37,837 nucleotides of DNA from CAIUPE01 sp046091665 (lineage in GTDB: Bacteria > Pseudomonadota > Alphaproteobacteria > Rhizobiales > Beijerinckiaceae), in NCBI GenBank assembly GCA_046091665.1, contig JBJTCD010000114.1, forward strand, positions 1 to 37,837. Reading direction: 5' to 3'. How positions within the stretch are numbered: position 1 is the first letter of the stretch; every line of letters starts with the position of its first letter. The translations under genes and the position numbers were made by a program. The notes under the pieces were generated by a model. That model had not been told where the DNA came from. It searched no databases and was given only the letters and a program-made list of their open reading frames with translations. Shown in pieces: positions 1 to 8,611 of this stretch.

Positions 1-989
1 GTGCGGGACTATATGGAGCGGTGCTGGGCAGGGCGCTTGCTGAAGCCGGACATGAAATTCATTTCATTGAAAAACGGGAGCATTACGCCGGAAATTGTTT
101 TGACTTCGTCAATCAGCACGGCATTCGCGTTCATCGCTATGGTCCTCATATTTTCCATTCATCGAATGAGAAGGTTATTTCTTATATCAAACGCTTTGCC
201 GAGTGGACGCCTTATCGTCACCGCGTTCGGGCGCAGCTTGAGACGGGAATTCATGTTCCTTTACCGGTCAATCGTGAAACATTGATTCATGTTCCTGCTG
301 ATCGCGTTGTTGATGTTTTTTACCGACCTTACACGAAAAAAATGTGGGGCATGACGATTGACGACCTCGATCCCTCTGTTTTGTCCCGGGTTCCAATTTC
401 ACCCGATGCACCCGATGATTATTTTCCGCATGAAACCTTTGTGGGGTTTCCACTTGGCGGATACACGCAATTTGTCGGCGAGATCTTGAGACATAAATCG
501 ATCTCTGTGGCCCTGTCATCGCCCTATCATTATGGTCAGGAGGAGGCGTTTGATTTTTGTTTTAACGCGATGCCGATCGACGAATATTTTGATTTTCAAT
601 TGGGACGGCTGCCTTATCGCTCCATACGCTTTCATCATTTCGATTTGCCCGCGCCACGAATGTCGTCTTTCTCCGTGATCAATTTCACGCATGACGGGCC
701 AATGACACGCGTGACGGAGTGGAAAAACTTCCCCGATCATGGCGAGGAACAAAATTTCACAAGCCTCACTTTTGAGGAGCCTTGTGCGGATCATGAAAAC
801 AATTATGAGCGCTATTATCCGGTAAAAGACCGCGCGGGTCTCAATCGTGCGCTTTATAAATCCTATCTGGCGCTCACGCCATCACGCATGAAATTTATCG
901 GACGAACCGGGCTCTATGCCTATCTTGATATGCATCAGGCGATTTCTTCGGCCCTTTCACTGGCCGAAGATTTTTTGAATTATAGCTGA
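1..989 (+). CDS. glf: UDP-galactopyranose mutase (5' end outside window)
   Basis: This is a flavoenzyme that interconverts UDP-galactopyranose and UDP-galactofuranose for cell-surface glycans. The reading frame is already open at base 3 and begins inside the FAD-binding Rossmann loop (AGLYGAVLGRAL), so only about ten N-terminal residues are missing. Family landmarks follow in order: the acidic end of the second strand (HFIEKREH), GPHIFHSS, PYTKKMWG, FPLGGYT, DEYFDFQLGRLPYRS, VINFT and the C-terminal YLDMHQAISSAL. Compared with E. coli Glf from memory, about 35 residues are absent between the PVNRETL region and YTKKMWG, inside the helical substrate domain. Its stop codon abuts the stop of the convergent glutamine-synthetase-like gene with no gap. 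The family call is secure; the effect of the shortened domain is unknown. Confidence 0.9.
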   Translation, partial: AGLYGAVLGRALAEAGHEIHFIEKREHYAGNCFDFVNQHGIRVHRYGPHIFHSSNEKVISYIKRFAEWTPYRHRVRAQLETGIHVPLPVNRETLIHVPADRVVDVFYRPYTKKMWGMTIDDLDPSVLSRVPISPDAPDDYFPHETFVGFPLGGYTQFVGEILRHKSISVALSSPYHYGQEEAFDFCFNAMPIDEYFDFQLGRLPYRSIRFHHFDLPAPRMSSFSVINFTHDGPMTRVTEWKNFPDHGEEQNFTSLTFEEPCADHENNYERYYPVKDRAGLNRALYKSYLALTPSRMKFIGRTGLYAYLDMHQAISSALSLAEDFLNYS

Positions 990-2363
990 TCACAGATAGA
1001 AATCATATTCGCGGGGCGTCGGCCTTTCGAAAAGCTCATTAAATTCGCCGCGTTTCGTATCGCGATAAGCTTTGAGAAAGCGCGCCGGGATCGTGTCCGT
1101 AATCCGCTTTGCTTTCACGAGATCATCAAGCGCCGCGTGAAGATGAGACGCCGGCGTTTTAAACCCGCGCGGTGGCGCAATCGTATCCGCACGGCTAAGT
1201 TCTATGGGTTGCGAAGGTTGGATTTTGTTGCGGATGCCATGATGAAGACCGGCCAGAACGGCCGCCATTGCGAGATGCGGTGAGGCATCGGCACATGAGG
1301 CGCGATGCTCGATGCGGCGTCCTTTCGCATCGCTGTAGGGAATGCGCAAAGCAACAGAGCGATTATTGGGTCCCCAATGCGCATTCACGGGCACGAAGTT
1401 CCACGGTTCAAAACGACGAAAAGCCGAAAAATTGGGAGCAAAGAAGGCGAAAGATTCTGCCAATGTTTTCTGCAAGCCCGCAATGGCATGACCGAGGAGT
1501 GCGTCACCGCCGGTTGCGCCGAAGAGATTATTCCCTGCCGCATCAACGAGGCTCACATGAATATGAAGGCCATTGCCCGGTTCTTCGAGATAGGGCTTTG
1601 CCATGAAGGTGGCGTCATGGCCTTGCGACCGCGCAACACCGCGAATGAGACGGCGAAGCAAGACGGCATCATCGGCGGCTTTTACCGGATCATCACTGTG
1701 ATGAAGATTGATTTCGAATTGACCTAATCCATATTCAGCAACCGCCGTGGTTGCAGGAATATTCTGTAGCGCAGCGGCGCGCTCAATCGCCGTCACAAAA
1801 GTCGCGTAATCCTCAACCGCATCCACTCCAAGATTTTGGGCAACGCGGGGTTGGGCGTTGGTGCGAAGAAGCTTCGCGGGTTTGATTCCGCCTTCAGACG
1901 TTCTTTTGCTATCGATGATATAAAATTCAAGTTCGCACGCAACGACAGGGCGATAACCATCAGCGTGAAGCGATTTGACGACATCGCTTAAAATTTTACG
2001 CGGATCAAACCAGAGGTCTTCTTGTGTTTTTACATCGCGCATCGACAATACACATTGCGCTGTAGGCGCATGCGCCCAAGGCACGGGCACCAGCGAGCCG
2101 CCGACCGGAAAGCCCACAGCGTCTGGATCACCATCAGTGCCACCCAATTTCGCCGCGTCATGGCCATGGCCTCTGACATCGAGAAGGGCAGCGCAGGCCG
2201 AAAATGTCACACCGGATTTGAAGATGCGTTCGAGATCTTTGATGGATTCTCGTTTGCCTAAAGTCTGCCCCGAGATCGACATCATGAATGTGTCGATAAA
2301 TTTGGTGTCGGGATGGGCTTTTAGAAATTTCACGGCCTCTTCAGTCAATTTGTCACTCATCAT
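990..2363 (-). CDS. Glutamine synthetase family protein (gamma-glutamylpolyamine synthetase-like), first paralog
   Basis: This 457-residue protein has the full glutamine synthetase catalytic core: ELEFYI and GQFEINLHHSD for the metal sites, GLHIHVSL for the nucleotide/metal site, NRSVALRIP and RIEHR for glutamate and phosphate binding. Its length and divergence from GlnA fit the PuuA/GlnT-type group, which ligates glutamate to amines such as putrescine. It is the last gene of the minus-strand set potF-potG-potH-potI-cupin, 60 bases after the cupin gene, so an imported polyamine is the likely substrate. The start at 2363 (or the adjacent ATG at 2360) is preceded by a GGAGA site. A second, clearly different paralog lies at 7191-8579. 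Which amine each one uses cannot be told from sequence. Confidence 0.88.
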   Translation of the reverse strand: MMSDKLTEEAVKFLKAHPDTKFIDTFMMSISGQTLGKRESIKDLERIFKSGVTFSACAALLDVRGHGHDAAKLGGTDGDPDAVGFPVGGSLVPVPWAHAPTAQCVLSMRDVKTQEDLWFDPRKILSDVVKSLHADGYRPVVACELEFYIIDSKRTSEGGIKPAKLLRTNAQPRVAQNLGVDAVEDYATFVTAIERAAALQNIPATTAVAEYGLGQFEINLHHSDDPVKAADDAVLLRRLIRGVARSQGHDATFMAKPYLEEPGNGLHIHVSLVDAAGNNLFGATGGDALLGHAIAGLQKTLAESFAFFAPNFSAFRRFEPWNFVPVNAHWGPNNRSVALRIPYSDAKGRRIEHRASCADASPHLAMAAVLAGLHHGIRNKIQPSQPIELSRADTIAPPRGFKTPASHLHAALDDLVKAKRITDTIPARFLKAYRDTKRGEFNELFERPTPREYDFYL

Positions 2364-2423
2364 GGTCTCCGGACATCACGCCAAAACGCGTATGTCATAA
2401 CTGTCTCTCTATCGTCTCTTGAT

Positions 2424-2774
2424 CTATTCGACAATCGCGTAGATTTTTCTCACTGGTTCCGCATTGTCCCATTCTCCCTTAAAGCCTGAAGGGATCACAA
2501 AGGCGTCACCGGCTTTAAAGGGAAAAATTGTGCCATCCTCGGCAATCAATTTCCCTGAACCCGAGAGGATGACGCATAATTCTTCTTCCGTGTAACAAAC
2601 GCGCCAGGCGCCGGCATCGGCCGCCCATTGCCCGCAATAGAATTTTTTATCATTATTCTCTGACGTTGAGACTGTGCCCGATTTTGGATGACCACGGGTG
2701 AGGCGATCAGCAGCTATCGGCGCATCAAGCGCAATCGATTTATTAAAATCCATAAAGCGCGGATTGGATGGCAT
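2424..2774 (-). CDS. Small cupin protein (EutQ-like, cupin_3 type)
   Basis: A 116-residue single-domain cupin. The C-terminal part carries the typical cupin_3 pattern: a WRVCYTEEELCVILSG strand, then the GDAFVIPSGFKGEW turn and the closing EPVRKIYAIVE. No signal peptide or membrane segment is visible. It lies between potI, whose stop is 3 bases upstream, and the glutamine-synthetase-like gene, so it is probably co-transcribed with polyamine uptake. I recall cupins of this type near amine catabolism genes in alphaproteobacteria, without a settled role. A sensor, binder or minor enzyme of the pathway are all possible. ATG at 2753 is an alternative start. Confidence 0.8.
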   Translation of the reverse strand: MPSNPRFMDFNKSIALDAPIAADRLTRGHPKSGTVSTSENNDKKFYCGQWAADAGAWRVCYTEEELCVILSGSGKLIAEDGTIFPFKAGDAFVIPSGFKGEWDNAEPVRKIYAIVE

Positions 2775-2777
2775 GAT

Positions 2778-3599
2778 TTATCTTCCCGCAAGGGCTGCGC
2801 GTTCGGCGCGTTCACGTTCAACTTCTTGGCGCTTCGTCATGATAGAAGCAATGATGACCGTGATCGTTACGACGGCAACCATCAAAGAACATACCGCATT
2901 TATTTCCGGCTTTACGCCCAAGCGCACATCTGAATAGATTTTCATGGGCAAAGTTGTGGCACCCGGTCCCGTGGTGAAACTTGCAATCACAAGATCATCA
3001 AGCGAGAGCGTGAAAGCCAACATCCATCCCGATATGACGGCCGGTAAGATGATCGGCAAGGTGATACGAAAAAATGTTTTAAAGGGCGGACAACCAAGAT
3101 CCATCGCTGCTTCTTCCATCGAGCGGTCAAAACTCGCAAGTCGTGACTGTACGACGACGGCCACAAAACACATTGTGAATGTGATATGCGAGAGAACAAT
3201 CGTCCAAAATCCCCTATCGAGATTGATCGCAACAAAGAGAAGGAGCAGGGAAAGGCCTGTGATGACTTCAGGCATCACAAGTGGCGCATACACCATCGCA
3301 GAAAAAAGCGTACGGCCAAAAAAGCGGCCATAACGCGCGAGTGTGATCGCGGCCATTGTGCCGAGTATGGTCGCTACCGTTGCGGATACGACGCCAACTT
3401 GCAGCGTCACCCAAGCCGCATCAAGCAATTGGTCATTTTCAAAAACAGACGCATACCATTTCGTTGACCATCCGCCCCAAACAGCCACTGACCTCCCGGC
3501 ATTAAACGAATAAAGCACGAGAATTAGGATTGGCAGATAAAGAAAGGCAAAGCCCAGTGTCAAAGAGACAAGATTGAACGCCGAGAGCCGCCGCATCAT
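2778..3599 (-). CDS. potI: Polyamine ABC transporter permease, PotI-like
   Basis: A 273-residue inner-membrane permease with about six hydrophobic segments. It carries the EAA loop that docks on the ATPase (EEAAMDLGCPPFKTFF followed by RITLPIILPAVISG). It would form the translocation channel together with PotH for putrescine or spermidine uptake. Its start overlaps the potH stop by four bases (ATGA), showing translational coupling, and the cupin gene follows after 3 bases. Gene order and the neighbouring putrescine genes favour the PotFGHI putrescine system over PotABCD; the exact substrate is inferred. Confidence 0.9.
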   Translation of the reverse strand: MMRRLSAFNLVSLTLGFAFLYLPILILVLYSFNAGRSVAVWGGWSTKWYASVFENDQLLDAAWVTLQVGVVSATVATILGTMAAITLARYGRFFGRTLFSAMVYAPLVMPEVITGLSLLLLFVAINLDRGFWTIVLSHITFTMCFVAVVVQSRLASFDRSMEEAAMDLGCPPFKTFFRITLPIILPAVISGWMLAFTLSLDDLVIASFTTGPGATTLPMKIYSDVRLGVKPEINAVCSLMVAVVTITVIIASIMTKRQEVERERAERAALAGR

Positions 3600-4501
3600 C
3601 GTGTCTCCTGCTGGCGCGCTTCATTGGATTGAAAGATCATGATCGGGATCATGAGCACAATCAAAAGCGCGATCGCCACAGCTGAAGCCGCTGGCCAATC
3701 TCGATTATTGAAAAATTCCTCCCACATGGTTTTACCGATCATAACGGTATCGGAACCACCAAGAAGATCTGGAATCACAAATTCACCAACAACCGGGATG
3801 AATACCAAGAAACAACCGGCAATCACACCGGGAAGCGAGAGTGGGAATGTCACACGCCAAAACGCGCCGACTGCGGTGCAGCCAAGATCTTTTGCCGCTT
3901 CAACAAGGCTCTCGTCCATTTTCTCAAGCGTCGAGTAAAGTGGCAAGACCATAAAGGGGAGATAAGAGTAAAGAATGCCGATATAGACTGCGGTATTTGT
4001 CGATAGAATTTGTAGTGGCTCATCAATGATACCGAGCCCTACTAAAAAATTATTGAGTAACCCTTCTTCGGAAAGAATTGTGATCCAGGCGTAAACGCGG
4101 ATGAGAAAGCTTGTCCAAAAGGGAAGAATGACCAGCATCACCAAAGTGGGACGGATGGATTTCGGCGCGCGCGCCATTCCATAGGCAATCGGATAGGCGA
4201 TGAAGAGCATCATAAAGGTCGATGAGGCGGCGATCCAAAGCGACGATAAATAGGAAGAGATGTAAATCGAATCCGAGAACAACCGAGCATAATTATCAAG
4301 ACCGAGTGAATTAAATTTCTCAACACTCTCAGTCCACGTGTCGTTCAAAAAGTCAAAAACTGGTTCATAGGGGGGTTGAGCGATGAGGGTCGCTGAAAAT
4401 GAAATTTTGAGAACAATCAGAAAGGGAACGAGAAACAGCGCCAGCATCCACAGATAGGGGATGATTGTCACAATCCAACGATGATTGGTTGGGCGCGCCA
4501 T
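3596..4501 (-). CDS. potH: Polyamine ABC transporter permease, PotH-like
   Basis: A 301-residue inner-membrane permease with an N-terminal hydrophobic segment (WIVTIIPYLWMLALFLVPF), a long periplasmic loop after it and five further membrane segments. The EAA loop is VEAAKDLGCTAVGAFWRVTF. The large first loop is usual for PotH/PotB-type subunits. It lies 9 bases downstream of potG and overlaps potI by 4 bases, so potG-H-I form one tight unit. Only a weak purine-rich site precedes the start, so coupling with potG translation is likely. Confidence 0.9.
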   Translation of the reverse strand: MARPTNHRWIVTIIPYLWMLALFLVPFLIVLKISFSATLIAQPPYEPVFDFLNDTWTESVEKFNSLGLDNYARLFSDSIYISSYLSSLWIAASSTFMMLFIAYPIAYGMARAPKSIRPTLVMLVILPFWTSFLIRVYAWITILSEEGLLNNFLVGLGIIDEPLQILSTNTAVYIGILYSYLPFMVLPLYSTLEKMDESLVEAAKDLGCTAVGAFWRVTFPLSLPGVIAGCFLVFIPVVGEFVIPDLLGGSDTVMIGKTMWEEFFNNRDWPAASAVAIALLIVLMIPIMIFQSNEARQQETR

Positions 4502-4510
4502 TTCTGTCTC

Positions 4511-5662
4511 TCAGTTCAACAGAATGACGCCGGAGTCAGGCGCCCAAGTGAGATAGACGGAATCTTCCCATGTGATCGGTCGCTCAACCACGCGGCTTGT
4601 ATTGGCAATGGAGGCGCGCATTGTTCCGCCCTGATCAAGTCGAATATGATAAACAGAAAGATCGCCCACGTAACCGATGTCCCACACCGTTCCACGCGCA
4701 CAATTGGTTGTGGGATCATTCGGCGGAAGGAGTGAAAGCGACGCTTTCTCGGGTCGGAGGGCGAACCAGGCTTTATCACCCAATCCTGCCGTCGTTTCTG
4801 CGTGAACATCAATGCGTCCGCCTGTCATATCGCTATCAAGCGTGACGCGACCGCGTTCATTATGGGTCACACGGCCTTCGATCAAATTGATGTCACCAAT
4901 GAAATCCGCAATATATTTCGTATTCGGTTGTTCATAGAGTTCCGCTGGAGATGAGATCTGGATGAATTGACCTCTATCCATCACAGCGATGCGGTCAGCC
5001 ATGGTCATGGCTTCGTCTTGATCATGCGTCACAATGACGAAAGTCATTCCCAATTGCATTTGAAGGTCAAGCAATTCGAATTGGGTTTCTTCACGCAATT
5101 TTTTATCGAGCGCGCCGAGGGGCTCATCAAGAAGCAGCACTTTCGGCTTTTTGGCGAGCGCGCGTGCTAAAGCCACACGTTGCCTTTGGCCGCCTGAGAG
5201 TTGATGCGGCTTGCGTGTGGCGAAGGGTTCGAGTTTCACAAGCCGCAGCATGTCTTTGACGCATGCATCGATCTCGCTCTTTGGTAATTTATCCATCTCA
5301 AGACCGAAGGCGATGTTTTTCTCAACCGTCATATGCGGAAAAAGCGCATAGGATTGGAACATCATGTTCACCGGTCTTTTATGAGGCGGGATCGAATTCA
5401 TGCTTTGGCCGCCGATCAGAATCTCTCCGGCACTCGGCTCTTCAAAGCCAGCCAACATGCGCATCAGAGTCGTTTTGCCGCATCCGGAGGGACCGAGTAG
5501 CGCAAAAAATTCGCGCTCATAGATTTTGAGCGATACATGATCGACAGCGGTAAAGTCACCAAAGCGTTTCGTCAGATTACGAATCTCTATCAACGGCGTC
5601 GCAGAAGGGTCATCCCAAGGCGCGAATTTCCGGCGAACGGCACCGAGTGTTTTTGCAGACAT
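4511..5662 (-). CDS. potG: Polyamine ABC transporter ATP-binding protein, PotG-like
   Basis: A 383-residue ATPase that powers the importer. In order it shows Walker A (GPSGCGKTT), the Q-loop (MMFQSYALFPHMTV), the signature LSGGQRQRVALARAL, Walker B (VLLLDEPLGALD) and the H-loop (VIVTHDQDEAMTMADR), then a C-terminal TOBE-type regulatory region from about residue 280. The N-terminal extension of about 25 residues before the ABC domain (RKFAPWDDPSATPLIEIRN) is usual for PotG. It is separated from upstream potF by an intrinsic terminator, so it probably depends on read-through from potF or on a weak promoter of its own. Confidence 0.92.
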   Translation of the reverse strand: MSAKTLGAVRRKFAPWDDPSATPLIEIRNLTKRFGDFTAVDHVSLKIYEREFFALLGPSGCGKTTLMRMLAGFEEPSAGEILIGGQSMNSIPPHKRPVNMMFQSYALFPHMTVEKNIAFGLEMDKLPKSEIDACVKDMLRLVKLEPFATRKPHQLSGGQRQRVALARALAKKPKVLLLDEPLGALDKKLREETQFELLDLQMQLGMTFVIVTHDQDEAMTMADRIAVMDRGQFIQISSPAELYEQPNTKYIADFIGDINLIEGRVTHNERGRVTLDSDMTGGRIDVHAETTAGLGDKAWFALRPEKASLSLLPPNDPTTNCARGTVWDIGYVGDLSVYHIRLDQGGTMRASIANTSRVVERPITWEDSVYLTWAPDSGVILLN

Positions 5663-5712
5663 TTGATGCTCTTACTTTTTACGCGATTCTATTCGATGCC
5701 ATATCAAAAATA

Positions 5713-5747
5713 AGAAAAAGGCCCGAATTGTGATCGGGCCTTTTCGT
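5713..5747 (-). terminator. Intrinsic terminator between potF and potG
   Basis: An 11-bp perfect stem (AAAAGGCCCGA at 5716-5726 pairing with 5734-5744) closes a 7-base loop. Read on the minus strand it is followed by a T-rich tail (TTTTTCTTATTTTTG). It lies just after the potF stop and 51 bases before the potG start. It probably acts as a partial terminator that keeps the periplasmic binding protein in excess of the membrane components. Confidence 0.85.
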
Positions 5748-5751
5748 GTTT

Positions 5752-6873
5752 TTATTGTTTGCGTTTAATGTCACGCCAGATTCGTGTGGCTTCACGTTGT
5801 ACTTTTTGATCAGTGATGGGCAGCACCGTGAAGAGTTTTTTCATTGTGGCTTCATCAGGAAACACGCTTCTGTCTTCCAAGATGGATTTATCAATGAAGG
5901 CTTGCGAGTCGATATTACCATTCGCATATGAGATCGCGTTTGACGCTTTCGCAATCACTTCCGGACGCAACAGATAATCAATGAACGCATAGGCTTCATC
6001 AATATTTTTGGCATCTTTCGGGATCGTCAAATTGTCATAGAATGTGCCAGCACCTTCTTTGGGAATGATATAGCCCACTTCGACTTTTTTCTTCGGATCT
6101 TTTTGGGTCTTGCTCTTTTCTTCCGCGCGGCTTGCGGCTTGTTTAATATCCCCCGACCAGCCAATCACGAGGCATGCGTCACCATTCGCAAGCGCATTGA
6201 TATATTCGGAAGAGTGGAATTTTTTGACAAAAGGACGAACCTTTTTCAAAAGCTCTTCGGCGGCAGCAAAATCCTCTGGTGTCCGCGAATTGGGATCTTT
6301 ACCGAGATAATTCAAAGCGGCCGGAATGACTTCATCAGGCGCGTCGAGAAACATCACGCCGCAATCCTTGAATTTTGAAATGACCGCCGGATCAAACACC
6401 ATCCGCCATGAATCAAGCGGGGCATCAGGCATGCGTTCTTTGATTTTGTTAACATTGTAACCGATGCCCGTCGTGCCCCACATATAATTGACGGCATATT
6501 GATTACCGGGATCAAATGCCGAGAGTCGCGCCGCAACATCCGGCCAGACATGGGTCAGATTCGGGAGCTTTGACTTATCGAGCTTGATGAACACGCCCGC
6601 GCTAATCTGTCGGCCGAGGAAATTTGCTGAGGGCACAACGACGTCATAGCCGGTTTTACCCGCGAGCAATTTTGTTTCAAGAAGATCATTTGAGTCGAAT
6701 ACATCATATTTGACTTTGATGCCGGTCTCTTTGGTGAAGTCTTCAAGGATTGCGGGATCAATATAGTCCGACCAATTATAGACATTGACCACGCGGTCGG
6801 CGGCAACGCTCATGGCGGTCATGGCGCAAAGGGCGACGGCCGCAATCGGTACGGTTTTGAATAACTTAGACAT
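5752..6873 (-). CDS. potF: Putrescine/polyamine periplasmic binding protein, PotF-like
   Basis: A periplasmic solute-binding protein of about 373 residues that delivers polyamine to PotGHI. The chosen ATG at 6873 has a GAGGGA ribosome site in front of it and opens a clear Sec signal peptide (MSKLFKTVPIAAVALCAMTA, cleavage expected near VAADR). The mature protein begins VVNVYNWSDYIDP, a hallmark of PotD/PotF proteins, and continues with TGIKVKYDVFDSNDLLETKL and GYDVVVPSANF. An in-frame extension to 6960 is possible but would put 29 residues in front of the signal peptide. It is the first gene of the minus-strand polyamine set and diverges from the puuA-like gene. Confidence 0.93.
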   Translation of the reverse strand: MSKLFKTVPIAAVALCAMTAMSVAADRVVNVYNWSDYIDPAILEDFTKETGIKVKYDVFDSNDLLETKLLAGKTGYDVVVPSANFLGRQISAGVFIKLDKSKLPNLTHVWPDVAARLSAFDPGNQYAVNYMWGTTGIGYNVNKIKERMPDAPLDSWRMVFDPAVISKFKDCGVMFLDAPDEVIPAALNYLGKDPNSRTPEDFAAAEELLKKVRPFVKKFHSSEYINALANGDACLVIGWSGDIKQAASRAEEKSKTQKDPKKKVEVGYIIPKEGAGTFYDNLTIPKDAKNIDEAYAFIDYLLRPEVIAKASNAISYANGNIDSQAFIDKSILEDRSVFPDEATMKKLFTVLPITDQKVQREATRIWRDIKRKQ

Positions 6874-7190
6874 GTGGTCCCTCATGAACTTCAAGACATT
6901 AGGCGTGGCCAACCGGGCTTGGTGAGTTAACCTGTACGGCCCGTTCAGCCGGCAAACCATATGAGCCAGTAAAGACCGTCAAGACGAATATGAAAAGAGG
7001 GAAATCAGAGAGTTTCAGCCTCGTTTTGAATTATACGGCTTCAAATTGGGGAAAAGGCGACTTGCGAATGTCCAAAATATCGTCAAAATCACGAGTAGAC
7101 TGGCTGCCCCGGTTATCCCCCATCGAGGTGAAACCGGATGGTTCGGCATAAAAAGGGCGGGCGAGCCTTCACGGCACCCGAAGTGTGATC
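6874..7190. other. Divergent control region between potF and the puuA-like gene
   Basis: This is the only gap above 300 bases. It must hold the promoters of both polyamine gene sets. I see no convincing open reading frame and no strong operator. A perfect TATAAT occurs on the minus strand (7035-7030) but has no recognisable -35 box at 17 bases. A short inverted repeat (CCGGTT near 7109 and AACCGG near 7133) lies before the puuA-like start. No copy of the TTGTTC/GAACAA half-site seen upstream of the XRE-cupin gene is present. Confidence 0.4.
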
Positions 7191-8579
7191 ATGGCCAAGA
7201 AGAAATCGGCTTCCACGCCAAATCGCGGCGCGGATGGGCTTTCGGCGGCCTCAAAATGGCTCGAAACACGAGCGCTCGAGGATATCGAATGCATCGTGCC
7301 CGATATGGCTGGTGTGGCGCGCGGCAAAATGATGCCGGTGGGTAAATTCACCGATGCGCCGCGGATGGCACTGCCTGCATCAATCTTTTTGCAAACCATC
7401 ACGGGCGAATATCCGGATGATACGGAAAATTTTCCGTCTGATGCAGGTGATGGCGATATTCTGCTTGAGCCCGATTTCTCGACGCTTTGTGTTGTGCCTT
7501 GGGCGTCCGATCCAACAGCGCAAATCATTCATGATGCCTATCATCAAGATGGGCGCCCAGTTGATATTGCCCCACGCCAATTATTGCGCGCCGTGATGGG
7601 GCTTTATCGCGCGAAAGGGTGGAAGCCGATTGTTGCGCCCGAACTTGAATTTTATCTCGTTGAGCGCAATCAAGATCCCGATTATCCCTTAAAGCCACCG
7701 GTGGGACGTTCAGGTCGTGCAGAGACGGGGCGGCAATCTTATTCGCTCGCTGCGGTTAATGAGTTCGATGATCTCTTCGATGATATTTATGATTTCTCGG
7801 CCGCGCAGGGTCTTGAGATCGATACGCTCATCCACGAAGAGGGTGCGGCGCAAATGGAAATCAATTTGCGTCACGGTGATCCTTTGGTGCTCGCCGATCA
7901 GGTCTTCTTGTTCAAACGCACGATCCGCGAAGCAGCTCTTAAACACAATATGTATGCAACCTTCATGGCAAAGCCGATTGCGAATGAGCCAGGCTCGGCC
8001 ATGCATATTCATCAATCGGTTGTCGATATCAAAACCGGCAAAAATATTTTTTCGGGCAAAGAAGGAAAGCCAACAGAAGCGTTTTTCGCGTTTCTTGGTG
8101 GACAGCAGAAATATCTGCCCGCGGTCATGTGCATCATGGCGCCCTATGTAAATTCCTATCGTCGGTTACTCAGAAAATCCATTGCGCCCATCAATGTGAA
8201 TTGGGGATACGATAATCGCACTGTGGGATTGCGTGTGCCAAATTCATCACCTGAAGCCCGACGCATTGAAAATCGCATCCCGTCCTCTGATGCCAATCCT
8301 TATCTGGCAATCGCTGCCTCACTTGCTTGCGGATATCTCGGCATGATGGAAGGTTTGAAACCTTCTGATCCGATTGAAGGCTCGGCCTATGATCTGCCTT
8401 ATGATTTACCGCGGGGGCTTTTGGAAGCATTGGAACTTTTCAGCGAGTCGGAAGAGATTGCGAGTATTTTTGGCAAAGGTTTTGTTGCCACATATCGCGC
8501 AATTAAGCAGGCTGAGTTTGAAACCTTTATGCGCGTGATCAGCCCGTGGGAACGCGAATATCTCCTTTTGAATGTGTAA
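7191..8579 (+). CDS. puuA: Gamma-glutamylputrescine synthetase-like (glutamine synthetase family), second paralog
   Basis: A 462-residue glutamine synthetase family enzyme expected to make gamma-glutamylputrescine from putrescine, glutamate and ATP in the cytosol. Core motifs in order: APELEFYLV, AAQMEINLRHGD, GSAMHIHQSV, NRTVGLRVP and RRIENR. It keeps the PuuA-like short N-terminal region before DIECIVPDMAGVARGK. The start is taken as ATG 7191; a GTG two codons earlier (7185) is also possible, and neither has a strong ribosome site. It heads the plus-strand set with the aminotransferase and PuuB-like oxidase. It differs clearly from the paralog at 990-2363, so the two may handle different amines. 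Confidence 0.88.
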   Translation: MAKKKSASTPNRGADGLSAASKWLETRALEDIECIVPDMAGVARGKMMPVGKFTDAPRMALPASIFLQTITGEYPDDTENFPSDAGDGDILLEPDFSTLCVVPWASDPTAQIIHDAYHQDGRPVDIAPRQLLRAVMGLYRAKGWKPIVAPELEFYLVERNQDPDYPLKPPVGRSGRAETGRQSYSLAAVNEFDDLFDDIYDFSAAQGLEIDTLIHEEGAAQMEINLRHGDPLVLADQVFLFKRTIREAALKHNMYATFMAKPIANEPGSAMHIHQSVVDIKTGKNIFSGKEGKPTEAFFAFLGGQQKYLPAVMCIMAPYVNSYRRLLRKSIAPINVNWGYDNRTVGLRVPNSSPEARRIENRIPSSDANPYLAIAASLACGYLGMMEGLKPSDPIEGSAYDLPYDLPRGLLEALELFSESEEIASIFGKGFVATYRAIKQAEFETFMRVISPWEREYLLLNV

Positions 8580-8611
8580 TCTGAACCATCTGAAACGAAA
8601 AAAGAGTCATC

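Noticed and set aside
1305..1727. Long plus-strand open frame opposite the first glutamine-synthetase-like gene
   Set aside because: The translated sequence shows no recognisable pattern, while the other strand encodes a full enzyme. It is a shadow of the coding strand, as are the similar frames elsewhere in the window.
7030..7035. Perfect TATAAT on the minus strand upstream of potF
   Set aside because: No -35-like hexamer at 16-18 bases, and it would give a leader of about 150 bases. Not enough to call a promoter.
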